A stretch of DNA of 64,000 nt from Paracoccaceae bacterium (GCA_027489375.1 JAIXZW010000001.1:186001-250000), one strand, 5' to 3'. Numbered from the stretch's first letter, positions 35,169-44,462 are shown. Made by a program: numbers and translations. The notes: a model not told the origin generated them from the sequence alone.

Positions 35169-35828
35169 ATGGACGACGAGACGCGCAAGATACCTTCGCA
35201 CGAGGTCACTTATGGCCGCTTGCGCGACATGATCCTGTTCGGGCGGCTGGAGCCGGGTCAGCCGGTGACGATCCAGGGGCTGGTGCGCGATCTGGATGCA
35301 GGCATGACGCCGGTGCGCGAGGCGATCCGGCGGCTGACGGCTGAGGGGGCGCTGCTGCCGCAGGGGAACCGGCGGGTGGCGGTGCCGAACCTGACGCCGG
35401 CGCTTCTGGAGCAGCTTGCCTTCGTGCGGTTGACGGTGGAGCCGAAGCTTGCGGAACTGGCGGGGGCCGCGTTGACGCCCGCGCTGATCGAGCGGCTGGA
35501 CGGGATCGACGGGGCGGTGGACGCGGCGATCAAGGGGGGGCGGGTGTCCGACTACCTCGAAAGCAACCACGCCTTCCATTTCGCGCTTTACGAGGCGTCG
35601 GGTGCGCCCTTGCTTGTCGATATCGCGCGGTCCTTGTGGTTGCGCTTCGGGCCGTCCTTGCGGGTGGTTTGTGCGCGCTATGGGGCGACGGCCTTGCCGG
35701 ACCGTCACGAAGAGGCTTTGGCCGCCATGCGGGCGGGGGATGCCAAGGCGCTTGCGCGGGCGATCGAGAACGATATCCAGCAGGGGATCGACCAGATCCG
35801 GCAGGCGCAGGAGGCGGGCGAAATCTGA
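35169..35828 (+). CDS. GntR family regulator (FCD/FadR subfamily)
   Basis: A 219-residue regulator. The N-terminal winged helix includes TYGRLRDMILFGRLEPGQPV and VREAIRRLTAEGAL (recognition helix about residues 48-60). The C-terminal FCD effector domain has the Asp/His pattern, for example NHAFHFALYEASG. It lies 201 bp before a class-III aminotransferase on the same strand, and both have TTGATCAAA palindromes upstream. It probably controls the aminotransferase in response to an organic or amino acid; the ligand is unknown. Confidence 0.9.
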   Translation: MDDETRKIPSHEVTYGRLRDMILFGRLEPGQPVTIQGLVRDLDAGMTPVREAIRRLTAEGALLPQGNRRVAVPNLTPALLEQLAFVRLTVEPKLAELAGAALTPALIERLDGIDGAVDAAIKGGRVSDYLESNHAFHFALYEASGAPLLVDIARSLWLRFGPSLRVVCARYGATALPDRHEEALAAMRAGDAKALARAIENDIQQGIDQIRQAQEAGEI

Positions 35829-35849
35829 CGGGTTCCGCTTGCGGTGGCT

Positions 35850-35894
35850 GTCGCACGGGGGGCTGTCTGCCCCCCGCACCCCCCGAGGATATTT
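35850..35894 (+). repeat. Hairpin plus GAGGATATTT repeat, copy 6
   Basis: A GGGGGG/CCCCCC hairpin directly 3' of the GntR gene is followed by CCCCGAGGATATTT (35881-35894), continuing GGGAACAGATGAAG. This extension is shared with copy 2 at 5228. The copy separates the regulator gene from the operators of the next gene. Confidence 0.75.
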
Positions 35895-35928
35895 GGGAAC
35901 AGATGAAGCGGGCAGGGCGGGTTTCGGG

Positions 35929-35970
35929 AATTTGATCAAATTTCTTGAACGGGGACGAATTTGATCATAC
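35929..35970. promoter_or_regulatory. Paired TTGATCA operators before the aminotransferase gene
   Basis: TTTGATCAAA (35931-35940) is a perfect 10-bp palindrome and TTGATCAT (35961-35968) is a second copy 29-30 bp away, about three helical turns. Both precede the aminotransferase start at 36030 and match the site before the GntR gene. Confidence 0.65.
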
Positions 35971-36029
35971 TCTGGCGGCAAGCGGCCCGGACCGTCCGGT
36001 GCCAGCGCTGATTCCGCGAGGTATGTCCC

Positions 36030-37430
36030 ATGAACATGATCACCAACCATCTGCCCACGGCGGAGTTGCAGGCGCTGGATGCGGCGCATCACATGCACCC
36101 CTTTACCGATGCGAACGGGCTGGCGGCCAAGGGCGCGCGGATCATGACACGGGGCAAGGGCGTCTGGCTGACCGACAGCGAGGGGCAGAAGATCATCGAC
36201 GGCATGGCGGGGCTGTGGTGCGTCAACGTCGGCTACGGGCGCAAGGAACTCGCCGAGGTCGCGGCGCGGCAGATGGAGGAGTTGGCCTATTACAACACCT
36301 TCTTCCAGACCACGCATGTGCCTGCCATCGCGCTGGCGGCGAAGCTGGCGGAGCTGGCGCCCGGCGATCTGAACCATGTGTTCTTTGCGGGGTCGGGGTC
36401 GGAAGCGAATGACACCAACATCCGGCTGGTGCGGCGTTACTGGCAGGTCAAGGGGATGCCCGAGAAGCGGGTGATCATCGCGCGCAAGAACGGCTATCAC
36501 GGCTCGACCATGGGGGGCGGCAGCCTTGGCGGGATGGCCCCGATCCATGCGCATGGCGGGATGATCGACGGGATCGAGCATATCGACCAGCCCTATTGGT
36601 GGGGCGAGGGTGGCGAGATGACCGAGGATGACTTCGGTCTGGCCCGCGCCAAGCAGTTGGAGGAGAAGATCCTCGAACTGGGCGTGGACAAGGTCGCGGC
36701 CTTCATCGGGGAGCCGATCCAGGGCGCGGGGGGCGTGATCGTGCCGCCCAAGACCTATTGGCCGGAAATCCAGCGCATCTGCGACAAGTATGGCATCCTG
36801 CTGATTGCGGACGAGGTGATCACCGGGTTCGGCCGCACGGGCAACTGGTTCGGCAGCCAGACCTTTGGCATCAAGCCCCATATCATGACCATCGCGAAGG
36901 GGCTGTCGTCGGGCTATCAGCCCATCGGCGGGTCGATCGTCTGTGACGAGGTGGCGCGGGTCGTGGCCGAGGGGGGCGAGTTCTTCCACGGCTACACCTA
37001 TTCCGGCCATCCGGTCGCGGCGGCGGTCGCGCTGGAGAACCTGCGGATTTTGCAGGAAGAGCATATCGTCGAGCATGTGCGGGACGTGGCGCATCCCTAC
37101 CTCAAGGAGCGTTGGGACGCGCTGACCGAGCATCCGCTGGTGGGCGAGGCGAAGCTTGTGGGGTTGATGGGGTCCATCGCGCTGACGCCGGACAAGGCCA
37201 AGCGGGCGAAGTTCGCCTCGGAGTCGGGAACCGTGGGCTTCCGCACGCGGGAGCGGTGCTTTGCCAACAACCTGATCATGCGGCATGTGGGCGACCGGAT
37301 GATCATCTCGCCGCCGCTGGTGATCACGCCGGCCGAGATCGACATCCTGATCGAGCGGGCGCGGAAGTCGCTGGACGAGAGCTATGCGAGCCTGAAGGCG
37401 GACGGCTTGCTGGTGGCGAAGGCCGACTGA
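36030..37430 (+). CDS. Class-III omega-aminotransferase (putrescine/beta-alanine-pyruvate type)
   Basis: A 466-residue PLP enzyme of the class-III (ornithine-type) aminotransferases. It has HHMHPFTDAN at the N-terminus, FFAGSGSEANDTNIRL, KNGYHGSTMGG, the acid motif LLIADEVITGFGRTG and the PLP lysine in TIAKGLSSGYQPIGG. It resembles SpuC-type putrescine-pyruvate and beta-alanine-pyruvate aminotransferases, which accept several omega-amines with pyruvate. It is probably controlled by the GntR protein upstream. A strong terminator follows, so it is monocistronic. The amine donor is not certain. Confidence 0.9.
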   Translation: MNMITNHLPTAELQALDAAHHMHPFTDANGLAAKGARIMTRGKGVWLTDSEGQKIIDGMAGLWCVNVGYGRKELAEVAARQMEELAYYNTFFQTTHVPAIALAAKLAELAPGDLNHVFFAGSGSEANDTNIRLVRRYWQVKGMPEKRVIIARKNGYHGSTMGGGSLGGMAPIHAHGGMIDGIEHIDQPYWWGEGGEMTEDDFGLARAKQLEEKILELGVDKVAAFIGEPIQGAGGVIVPPKTYWPEIQRICDKYGILLIADEVITGFGRTGNWFGSQTFGIKPHIMTIAKGLSSGYQPIGGSIVCDEVARVVAEGGEFFHGYTYSGHPVAAAVALENLRILQEEHIVEHVRDVAHPYLKERWDALTEHPLVGEAKLVGLMGSIALTPDKAKRAKFASESGTVGFRTRERCFANNLIMRHVGDRMIISPPLVITPAEIDILIERARKSLDESYASLKADGLLVAKAD

Positions 37431-37456
37431 GCGGCGACATTTCGGGATGCGGGAGG

Positions 37457-37490
37457 ACCCGCGCGGCTAAGGCTGCGCGGGTTTTTCTTT
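37457..37490 (+). terminator. Rho-independent terminator of the aminotransferase gene
   Basis: ACCCGCGC pairs with GCGCGGGT around a 10-base loop and runs into TTTTTCTTT, 27 bp after the stop codon. Confidence 0.9.
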
Positions 37491-37608
37491 GTCGGGCGGG
37501 TATGCGATGGGGTTTGGGTGTGGATGGTGGCCCACCCCGCCATCCCTCCGCTACGCATGAGGGGGGAGGGGGGCGTCCGGGTTGCCGCGTGTCGGGGCGT
37601 TTGGGGTT

Positions 37609-38088
37609 TCAGGCCAGCAGCAGCGCGCCCGCCCAGAGGCCGAGGGCGAAGGCGGTGTGGGCGGCGATGTTGAGGGTGCGGGATTTCCACGGGTTGGGGG
37701 TGTTCGCCGCAGCCCAGCCTGCGCCCATGCCGGGGGCGAGGAGGAACCAGCCTGCCAGAATCGTGATCATGCCGCAGGCGAAGGCGGGCAGGAAACTGGG
37801 GTTGGCCGTCCAGTCCGGTCCTGCGATCAGGATCAGGGCGGCGGCGTAGACGATGCCCGTGGCGTAATGGGCGAGCCAGCCGAGGGCGACCTCGTTCCTG
37901 ACCACTGGCGTGCGGGTGATGTCGCCGTGAAAGATGCGGCCGCGCGGCACCCATGCGAACCAGCGTCCGACGAGGCCCCAGTTGGGCAGCGGGTTGCCCG
38001 TGGCGCGGTTGAGGAGGATGGCCCAGAGGTCCATCGCCGCCGTGCCGCAGATGCCGATGAAAAGGCTTTGAAAGATGAAATGCGCCAT
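37609..38088 (-). CDS. DUF2938 family membrane protein
   Basis: A 159-residue membrane protein of the uncharacterised DUF2938 family. Four hydrophobic segments are visible, and the sequence between the first two, NRATGNPLPNWGLVGRWFAW then FHGDITRTPVV, is characteristic. Start ATG 38088 gives MAHFIFQSLFIGICGTAAMD. It stands alone between the aminotransferase terminator and the purine permease on the same strand. The function is unknown. Confidence 0.8.
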   Translation of the reverse strand: MAHFIFQSLFIGICGTAAMDLWAILLNRATGNPLPNWGLVGRWFAWVPRGRIFHGDITRTPVVRNEVALGWLAHYATGIVYAAALILIAGPDWTANPSFLPAFACGMITILAGWFLLAPGMGAGWAAANTPNPWKSRTLNIAAHTAFALGLWAGALLLA

Positions 38089-38191
38089 GTTGTTCCCCCG
38101 TGTGCGGCACCCTTGGTAGCCTGTGGCGCGGGAAAGGGGAACGGGGCGCGGGGATCGGGGCGGCGGCGTGGCACCGCCGCCCCTTTGGCTT

Positions 38192-39679
38192 TCAGTGGTC
38201 GGCGCTGGCGGCGGCGGCCTTGATCGCGGCCTCGTCCATCTTCGCTCCGTTGAAGAAGGCGTTGAGCAGGACCGCGGCGAGCGAGGCGAGCAGGATGCCG
38301 CTTTCGATCAGCGGGTGGATGGTGTGGGGCATCCACATCTTGAAGTTCGGGGCGATCAGCGGGATCATCCCGAAGCCGAGCGAGACCGCGACGATGAAGA
38401 GGTTGTTGCGGTTCCTTGCGAAATCGACGCCCGCGAGGATGCGGATGCCCGTGGCCGCGACCATGCCGAACATCACCAGACCCGCGCCGCCCAAGACCAT
38501 CGTCGGCACGGATTCAACAAGCGCTCCCATCTTCGGCACGAGGCCGAGGACGATCAGGATCGCGCCCCCCGCCACGCAGACGAAGCGCGAGCGCACGCCG
38601 GTCACACCGACAAGCCCCACGTTCTGCGAGAAGGAAGTATAGGGGAAGGTGTTGAAGATGCCGCCGATCAGCGTGCCCAAGCCATCGGTGCGCAGGCCTG
38701 CCGAGAGCATGGGTTGATCGACGCGTTTGCCCGTCATGTCTCCGAGCGCGAGGAACATGCCGGTGGATTCGATCATCACCACCACCATCACCAGCGTCAT
38801 GGTCACGATCATCACCGGATCGAAGACGGGCATGCCGAAGTGGAAGGGGGTGACGAGGCCGAACCACGCCGCCTCGCCTACCTTGGCGAAGGTCATGGTG
38901 CCCATCGCGATGGCGATTGCCGCGCCGATCACGATGCCGAGGAGCACGGCGATGTTGGCGACGAAGCCGCGGGCGAAGCGGGCGATGAGCAGGATGGAGG
39001 CGAGCACGATGGCCGAGACGAGGACGCTCGAGAGCGGGGCGTAGGCGGGGTTGTTCACCTTGGCCGCCAGTGCAAGCCCTTCGGGCATGGGGGGAAGGCC
39101 TGCGATGCTGCCCGCTGCCGCACCTTCGGTCACGGCCTTCAGCCAGTCGGCATGGGCGGGGTCGACGATCTGCGGGGCGGTCGGGCCTACGGGGTTGCCG
39201 AAGATCCAGTTGATGCCGATCCGCATGAGGCTGACGCCGATGACGAGGATGATCGTGCCGGTCACGACGGGCGGGAAGAAGCGCAGCATCCGCGAGACGA
39301 AGGGGGCGATGAGCATGGAGATGATGCCCGCCGCCATGATCGCGCCGAAGATGGCGCGTGCGCCTTCGGGGCCGCCGTTCGCATTGGCCATTGCCACCAT
39401 CGGGCCGACGGCGGCGAAGGTCACGCCCATCATCACGGGCTGGCGGATGCCGAACCATTGGGTCGCACCCAGAGACTGGATCAGCGTGACGATCCCGCAG
39501 ACGAAGAGGTCGGCGGAAATCAGGAAGGCCACATCGGCGGGTTCGAGTTTGAGCGCCCGCCCGACGATCAGCGGCACGGCGACCGCGCCCGCATACATCA
39601 CCAGCACATGCTGTAGCCCGAGGGCGAAGAGTTTCGGGGGCGGCAGGATTTCATCAACGGGATGAACCGATCGAGACAT
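38192..39679 (-). CDS. Nucleobase:cation symporter-2 (uracil/xanthine permease)
   Basis: A 495-residue NCS2/NAT permease that imports purines or pyrimidines with protons or sodium. The first helix region has LGLQHVLVMYAGAVAVPLIV and the family signature reads QNVGLVGVTGVRSR in the helix-10 region. About 14 helices are expected. AAGGAAAG precedes ATG 39679. Xanthine/uric-acid versus uracil specificity cannot be settled by eye; the length fits the xanthine-urate branch better. It is divergent from cysK across a 305-bp gap. Confidence 0.9.
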   Translation of the reverse strand: MSRSVHPVDEILPPPKLFALGLQHVLVMYAGAVAVPLIVGRALKLEPADVAFLISADLFVCGIVTLIQSLGATQWFGIRQPVMMGVTFAAVGPMVAMANANGGPEGARAIFGAIMAAGIISMLIAPFVSRMLRFFPPVVTGTIILVIGVSLMRIGINWIFGNPVGPTAPQIVDPAHADWLKAVTEGAAAGSIAGLPPMPEGLALAAKVNNPAYAPLSSVLVSAIVLASILLIARFARGFVANIAVLLGIVIGAAIAIAMGTMTFAKVGEAAWFGLVTPFHFGMPVFDPVMIVTMTLVMVVVMIESTGMFLALGDMTGKRVDQPMLSAGLRTDGLGTLIGGIFNTFPYTSFSQNVGLVGVTGVRSRFVCVAGGAILIVLGLVPKMGALVESVPTMVLGGAGLVMFGMVAATGIRILAGVDFARNRNNLFIVAVSLGFGMIPLIAPNFKMWMPHTIHPLIESGILLASLAAVLLNAFFNGAKMDEAAIKAAAASADH

Positions 39680-39928
39680 TTACTTTCCTTTCCCTGAGGG
39701 GGGTTATGTTCGCGCCGTCTCTGCCGCCCCCCTCGGGCCGCAGTCCGGTTAGTTTGCCCCGTCTTGGTGCAGGGTCTGTCGCGCGGTTGCCGTCTGCCGG
39801 AGGGCAGGCGAGTCACACTTTGGTGGGCTGGGACGATATGGTCCTTTTACCGGAACCGGCTTTTGGAAATTTTTGAAACTGTTTGGTGCGGCCTGCGGGG
39901 GCGAAGGCGCCCGAATTCTTTGCATGGC
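39680..39928. other. Long leader region of the NCS2 permease gene
   Basis: This is the bulk of the 305-bp gap between the permease and cysK. No gene is visible. Read on the minus strand it contains several short GC-rich stems (for example CCTGCCCTCCGGCAG) before the ribosome site, so a structured leader is possible. I could not match a known riboswitch. Confidence 0.3.
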
Positions 39929-39957
39929 TTGAGATTTCCCGCGCCCGCGCCTACACG
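39929..39957 (+). promoter_or_regulatory. Candidate sigma-70 promoter of cysK
   Basis: TTGAGA (39929-39934) and TACACG (39952-39957) are separated by 17 bp, with transcription start expected near 39964, about 20 bases before the cysK start codon. Confidence 0.5.
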
Positions 39958-39984
39958 TTGGGCAAAGGATAAAGGAACGCCCCC

Positions 39985-41019
39985 ATGCGCACTTTCAACG
40001 ATCTTGCCGAGACCATCGGGAACACGCCGCTTCTCAAGCTGAAGCGGGCGAGCGAGATGACGGGCTGCACGATCCTTGGCAAATGCGAGTTCATGAATCC
40101 GGGCCAGTCGGTCAAGGATCGGGCGGCGCTTTACATCATCAAGGATGCGGTGGCGAAGGGGCTGCTGAAACCGGGTGGCACCATCGTCGAGGGGACGGCG
40201 GGGAACACGGGGATCGGGCTTGCGCTGGTGGGGGCGAGCATGGGGTTCAAGACCGTGATCGTCATTCCCGAGACGCAGAGCCAGGAAAAGAAGGACATGC
40301 TGCGCCTTGCGGGGGCGGAACTGGTGCAGGTGCCTGCCGCGCCCTACAAGAACCCGAACAACTACGTGCGCTATTCGGGCCGTCTGGCCGAGGCTTTGGC
40401 GCGGACCGAACCGAACGGGGCGATCTGGGCGAACCAGTTCGACAACGTGGCCAACCGCCAGAGCCATATCGAAACCACGGGGCCGGAAATCTGGGAACAG
40501 ACCGGCGGCAAGGTGGACGGGTTCATCTGCGCGGTGGGGTCGGGCGGCACCCTGGCGGGGGTGGGCATGGCGCTTCAGCCCAAGGGCGTGAAGATCGGTC
40601 TGGCGGACCCCGAGGGGGCGGCGCTGCATTCCTTCTACACCACCGGCACGCTCGATGCGCCGGGGTCGTCGATCACCGAGGGGATCGGGCAGGGGCGGAT
40701 CACGGCGAACCTCGAGGGGTTCAAGCCCGATTTCAGCTACCGCATTCCCGATGCCGAGGCGCTGCCCTTGGTCTTCGAGATGCTGGAGGACGAGGGCATC
40801 TGCCTTGGCGGGTCGTCGGGTATCAACATCGCGGGTGCGATCCGCATGGCCAAGGAGATGGGGCCGGGGCATACGATCGTGACGATCCTGTGCGACTATG
40901 GCAACCGCTACCAGTCGAAGCTGTATAACCCCACGTTCCTCAAGGAAAAGGGGTTGCCCGTGCCGGAATGGCTGGACCGTGCGCCGCGGGCGATCCCCAC
41001 GGTGTTCGAGGACGCATGA
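39985..41019 (+). CDS. cysK: Cysteine synthase A
   Basis: O-acetylserine sulfhydrylase, a PLP enzyme that makes cysteine from O-acetylserine and sulfide. The 344-residue protein has the PLP lysine in NPGQSVKDRAAL (about residue 44), the phosphate loop GTAGNTGIGLAL and CAVGSGGTLAGVG. It is longer than classical CysK (about 320) owing to a C-terminal extension typical of the Rhodobacter form. In R. sphaeroides cysK disruption lowers tellurite resistance, which connects it with trgAB in this window. It overlaps the mechanosensitive channel gene by 4 bases (ATGA). Confidence 0.95.
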   Translation: MRTFNDLAETIGNTPLLKLKRASEMTGCTILGKCEFMNPGQSVKDRAALYIIKDAVAKGLLKPGGTIVEGTAGNTGIGLALVGASMGFKTVIVIPETQSQEKKDMLRLAGAELVQVPAAPYKNPNNYVRYSGRLAEALARTEPNGAIWANQFDNVANRQSHIETTGPEIWEQTGGKVDGFICAVGSGGTLAGVGMALQPKGVKIGLADPEGAALHSFYTTGTLDAPGSSITEGIGQGRITANLEGFKPDFSYRIPDAEALPLVFEMLEDEGICLGGSSGINIAGAIRMAKEMGPGHTIVTILCDYGNRYQSKLYNPTFLKEKGLPVPEWLDRAPRAIPTVFEDA

Positions 41020-43559
41020 GCCTAGGGCGCGCCCTGCGGCGGGGTCTGGCGGGGGGGCTTGTTGCGCTGACCCTGTGCCTGCCTGCGGCGGCGCAGGTGA
41101 CGGTGACGAAGGGCACGCCCACGGCAAGCCCCGCGCCTGCCGCCGAGCAGCCTGCGGGCGAGGCGATCCAGAACCGTCCGGCCATCGTCGCGCAAAAAGC
41201 GCCGGGCGGGCTTGTCGTTTCAAAAGGGTCGGGCGGGCCTGCGGCGCTGGATTATGCCGCGTGGGAAAAGGCGGCGGATCGGGCCGAGACGGTGATTTCC
41301 GACCCTGCCGTGACGGATCGGGCGCTGGATGATCTGCGGGCGCAGCTGGTCGATTGGCGGGCGGCCTTCCTTGTGTCGCAGAACGCCAATGCAAGCCGCA
41401 TCGCCACCCTGCGCGACCAGATCGCGGCGCTTGGCCCCGTGCCGCCCGAGGGCGAGACGGAGGTGGCCGAGATCGCGCAGCGCCGTGTGCAGTTGAGCGA
41501 GCAGTTGATCAAGGCGCAGGCGCCGGGGATTGCGGCCGAAGAGGCCTATCGCCGCGCGGACGGTCTGATCGGCGAGATCGACCGCAACCGGCGCGAGCGG
41601 CAGGCGGACCAGCTTTTGCAGCTTTGGCCCGCGCCGATCAATCCGGCGAACTGGCCTGCGGCGCTGGGCGAATTGCGCGATACGGCCAAGGCGTTCTGGA
41701 CCGAATCCTCGTTCCGCTGGCGCAAGGGCGAGGGGAAGCGGCAGCTTTTCGACAATGCGCCGCTGATCCTCGTGCTGCTGGCAATCGGGGTGGCCTTTCT
41801 GTGGCGCGGGCGGGTGATGGTTGCGCGGCTGGCGCGGGCCTTTCCGACACGGCGCACGTCGCGGGGGAGACGGGTGGTCGCGCTTGCGGCTTCGGTCGGG
41901 CAGGTGCTGGTCCCGGTGATCGGGCTGATGGCGCTGGCGCATGCGTTGCGGCTGACGGGGATGACAGGCGCCTTGGGCGGGGTGGTGCTGGATGTGCTTC
42001 CCTTGGCCGGTTTCACCGTGCTGGCCGCGCATTGGCTGGGTCTTGCGGTCTTTCCGGTCGAGGAGGGGGGCGAGACGCTGATCGCCGCCCCGCCCGAGCG
42101 GCGGGCCGAAGGGCGGTTCCTGACTGCGACGCTGGGGATCGTGCTGGGCGTGGAGACCTTGCGGCAGGCGATCATGCTGCAACGCGCGGCGGAGCCTGCG
42201 GCGCAGGCGGTTCTGGAATTCCCCGTGATCGTCGCCGTGGCCGTGCTGCTGCTGCGGCTGGGACATCTGGTCAAGCAGCATGTGCGGGCCGAGGCGGGGG
42301 ATGACGGCGCAAGCTATTCGCTGCGGGTGATGGGACTGATCGCACGCGGCGTCATGCTGGTGGGGATTGTCGGCCCGCTGTTGGCGGCGGTCGGTTACAT
42401 CGCGGCGGCGGGGGCGCTGGTCTATCCGGCGGCGGAGTCGCTGGGGCTTGTGGCCGTGATCTTCGTGCTGCAGCGGCTGGTGGCGGACCTTTACGGTCTG
42501 GTGACGAAAAGCGATGCGGCGGATCAGGACGGGCTATTGCCCGTGCTGATCGGGTTCTGCATGGCGCTGGCCTCGCTTCCTGTCTTTGCCTTGGTCTGGG
42601 GGGCGCAGGCGGCGGATATCACCGAGTTGTGGCAACGCTTCCTCGAAGGGTTCCAGATCGGCGAGACGCGGGTTTCGCCGATGGATTTCCTGCTGTTCCT
42701 TGTCGTTTTCGCGGCCGGATACACGGTGACGCGGCTGGTGCAGGGCGCGCTGAAGGGGACGGTGCTGCCGCGCACCTCGCTGGATACCGGCGGGCAGAAT
42801 GCGGTGGTGGCGGGGCTGGGCTATGTCGGCATCTTCCTGTCGGCGCTGCTGGCGATCAACTTCACCGGCATCGACCTGTCAGGTCTGGCCATCGTCGCGG
42901 GTGCCTTGTCGGTCGGTATCGGTTTCGGCTTGCAGAACATCGTGTCGAACTTCGTGTCCGGCATCATCCTTTTGATCGAGCGTCCGGTGAGCGAGGGCGA
43001 CTGGATCGAGGTCGGCACGGTGCAGGGGATCGTGAAGTCGATCTCGGTGCGGTCAACCCGTATCCAGACCTTTGACCGCTCGGACGTGATCGTGCCGAAC
43101 ACCGATCTTGTGGCGGGGCGGGTGACGAACTGGACGCGGTTCAACCTGTCGGGGCGGCTGGTGGTGCCTGTGACCGTGGCGCATGGGGCCGACAGCCGCA
43201 AGGTCGAGAAGGTGTTGCGTGCCATTGCCGAGGCGCAGCCCCTCGTCCTGCTGAACCCGCCGCCGGTGGTGGCGCTGATGGGGTTCAACAACGACGGGCA
43301 ACTCTATGAAATCCGTATGATTCTGCGGGATGTGAACTTCAACGTGCAGGTGCGCAGCGAGGTGAACCACCAGATCCGCGAGCGTTTCATCGCCGAGGGG
43401 ATCGACATGCGCCCGCCGCCCGCACCGCCCGCGCCGCTCGAGGTGCGGATGCTGGAGGCGAAGGCGGAGGAGGCGGCGAAGCCCGCGACCCCCCGACGCA
43501 AGCGCGTGACCGAGGCGACCGATGCCCTGCCCGAAGGCGAGGGCGGGGTGACAATGTGA
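41016..43559 (+). CDS. MscS family mechanosensitive channel with DUF3772 periplasmic domain
   Basis: An 847-residue channel that releases osmolytes on hypo-osmotic shock. A signal peptide (about 1-25) is followed by a large periplasmic DUF3772-type helical domain (about 80-235), then a series of membrane helices (about 245-640). The MscS pore and beta domain carry AGALSVGIGFGLQNIVSNFVSG and ERPVSEGDWIEVG. The Pro-rich tail has basic and acidic residues. ATG 41016 overlaps the cysK stop, coupling translation; why a channel is tied to cysK is unclear. Confidence 0.9.
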   Translation: MSLGRALRRGLAGGLVALTLCLPAAAQVTVTKGTPTASPAPAAEQPAGEAIQNRPAIVAQKAPGGLVVSKGSGGPAALDYAAWEKAADRAETVISDPAVTDRALDDLRAQLVDWRAAFLVSQNANASRIATLRDQIAALGPVPPEGETEVAEIAQRRVQLSEQLIKAQAPGIAAEEAYRRADGLIGEIDRNRRERQADQLLQLWPAPINPANWPAALGELRDTAKAFWTESSFRWRKGEGKRQLFDNAPLILVLLAIGVAFLWRGRVMVARLARAFPTRRTSRGRRVVALAASVGQVLVPVIGLMALAHALRLTGMTGALGGVVLDVLPLAGFTVLAAHWLGLAVFPVEEGGETLIAAPPERRAEGRFLTATLGIVLGVETLRQAIMLQRAAEPAAQAVLEFPVIVAVAVLLLRLGHLVKQHVRAEAGDDGASYSLRVMGLIARGVMLVGIVGPLLAAVGYIAAAGALVYPAAESLGLVAVIFVLQRLVADLYGLVTKSDAADQDGLLPVLIGFCMALASLPVFALVWGAQAADITELWQRFLEGFQIGETRVSPMDFLLFLVVFAAGYTVTRLVQGALKGTVLPRTSLDTGGQNAVVAGLGYVGIFLSALLAINFTGIDLSGLAIVAGALSVGIGFGLQNIVSNFVSGIILLIERPVSEGDWIEVGTVQGIVKSISVRSTRIQTFDRSDVIVPNTDLVAGRVTNWTRFNLSGRLVVPVTVAHGADSRKVEKVLRAIAEAQPLVLLNPPPVVALMGFNNDGQLYEIRMILRDVNFNVQVRSEVNHQIRERFIAEGIDMRPPPAPPAPLEVRMLEAKAEEAAKPATPRRKRVTEATDALPEGEGGVTM

Positions 43560-43569
43560 GGATTGACCC

Positions 43570-44292
43570 GTGACGACCGAGCTTTTGTTCCGTGCCGACG
43601 CCTATCTGCGCGAAGCCGAGGGGCTTGTGACCGGCCATACCGCCGAGGGAGGCATCCTGCTCGACCGGACGCTGTTCTACCCGACGGGGGGCGGGCAGCC
43701 CGGGGATTCGGGGCTGATCGTCTGGGAGGGCGGACGGATGCCGATCGCCACGGCGGTCAAGGCCGAGGGCGGGCAGGTGGCGCTGGTCGCGGCCGAGCCG
43801 ATGGCGCTGCCGCCCGCCGGCACGCGGGTCGTGCAGCGGCTGGATTGGGAGCGGCGCTTTGCCCATATGCGGGTGCACACGGCGCTGCATCTTTTGTCGG
43901 TGGTCATTCCGTTGCCCGTCACCGGTGGGCAGATCGGGGCAGGGAAGGGGCGGCTCGATTTCGACATGCCGGACCCGCCCGAGGATGTGGCGGCGATCGA
44001 GGAAAAGCTGAACGCGCTGATCGGCCTCGATCTGGCGGTGACGGACCAGTGGATCACGGATGAAGACCTGGCGGCCAATCCCGCACTGGTGAAGACCATG
44101 TCGGTCAAGCCGCCCACGGGTCAGGGGCGGGTGCGGCTGGTCAGGATCGGGACGGCGGGGCATCAGGTCGACCTGCAACCCTGCGGCGGGACGCATGTGG
44201 CGCGCACCGCCGAGATCGGGCATGTGAGCCTTGGCAAGATCGAAAAGAAGGGCCGCCAGAACCGCCGCGTGTCGATCAGTCTGGAAGGTTGA
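43570..44292 (+). CDS. Alanyl-tRNA editing protein AlaX
   Basis: A 240-residue free-standing editing domain related to the AlaRS C-terminal half, which hydrolyses mischarged Ser- or Gly-tRNA(Ala). Zinc ligands are in HTALH (His103, His107) and CGGTH (Cys205, His209). GTG 43570 follows the channel stop by 10 bases. The length suits an AlaX with an N-terminal beta-barrel. By position it neighbours tRNA-Ser(GGA), an amusing but probably incidental pairing with its seryl-proofreading role. Confidence 0.92.
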   Translation: MTTELLFRADAYLREAEGLVTGHTAEGGILLDRTLFYPTGGGQPGDSGLIVWEGGRMPIATAVKAEGGQVALVAAEPMALPPAGTRVVQRLDWERRFAHMRVHTALHLLSVVIPLPVTGGQIGAGKGRLDFDMPDPPEDVAAIEEKLNALIGLDLAVTDQWITDEDLAANPALVKTMSVKPPTGQGRVRLVRIGTAGHQVDLQPCGGTHVARTAEIGHVSLGKIEKKGRQNRRVSISLEG

Positions 44293-44334
44293 GAGCGGCG
44301 CGGTCTTTCGGCGGCAGGATGCTCCCGACAAGGC

Positions 44335-44362
44335 TTGCACCCGCCAAAGCTTGGCCTTAAGG
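44335..44362 (+). promoter_or_regulatory. Candidate promoter of tRNA-Ser
   Basis: TTGCAC (44335-44340) and TTAAGG (44357-44362) are separated by 16 bp, about 10 bases before the mature 5' end of the tRNA. Confidence 0.4.
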
Positions 44363-44372
44363 AGAGGCCCAC

Positions 44373-44462
44373 GGACAGTTGGCCGAGTGGTCGAAGGCGC
44401 ACGCCTGGAAAGTGTGTAGGCGGGGAACCGTCTCGAGGGTTCGAATCCCTCACTGTCCGCCA
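44373..44462 (+). tRNA. tRNA-Ser(GGA)
   Basis: Acceptor arms GGACAGT and ACTGTCC pair fully, with discriminator G and an encoded CCA. The anticodon loop CTGGAAA gives anticodon GGA (UCC/UCU serine codons). A long variable arm and the T loop TTCGAAT are present, as expected of a serine tRNA. Its 3' end borders the odd sequence and insertion element that follow, so it may be an integration site. Confidence 0.95.

Noticed and set aside
38123..39616. Plus-strand frame of 497 codons opposite the NCS2 permease
   Set aside because: The product is Asp/His/Glu/Arg-rich low-complexity sequence, the complement of helix-coding codons in the permease.
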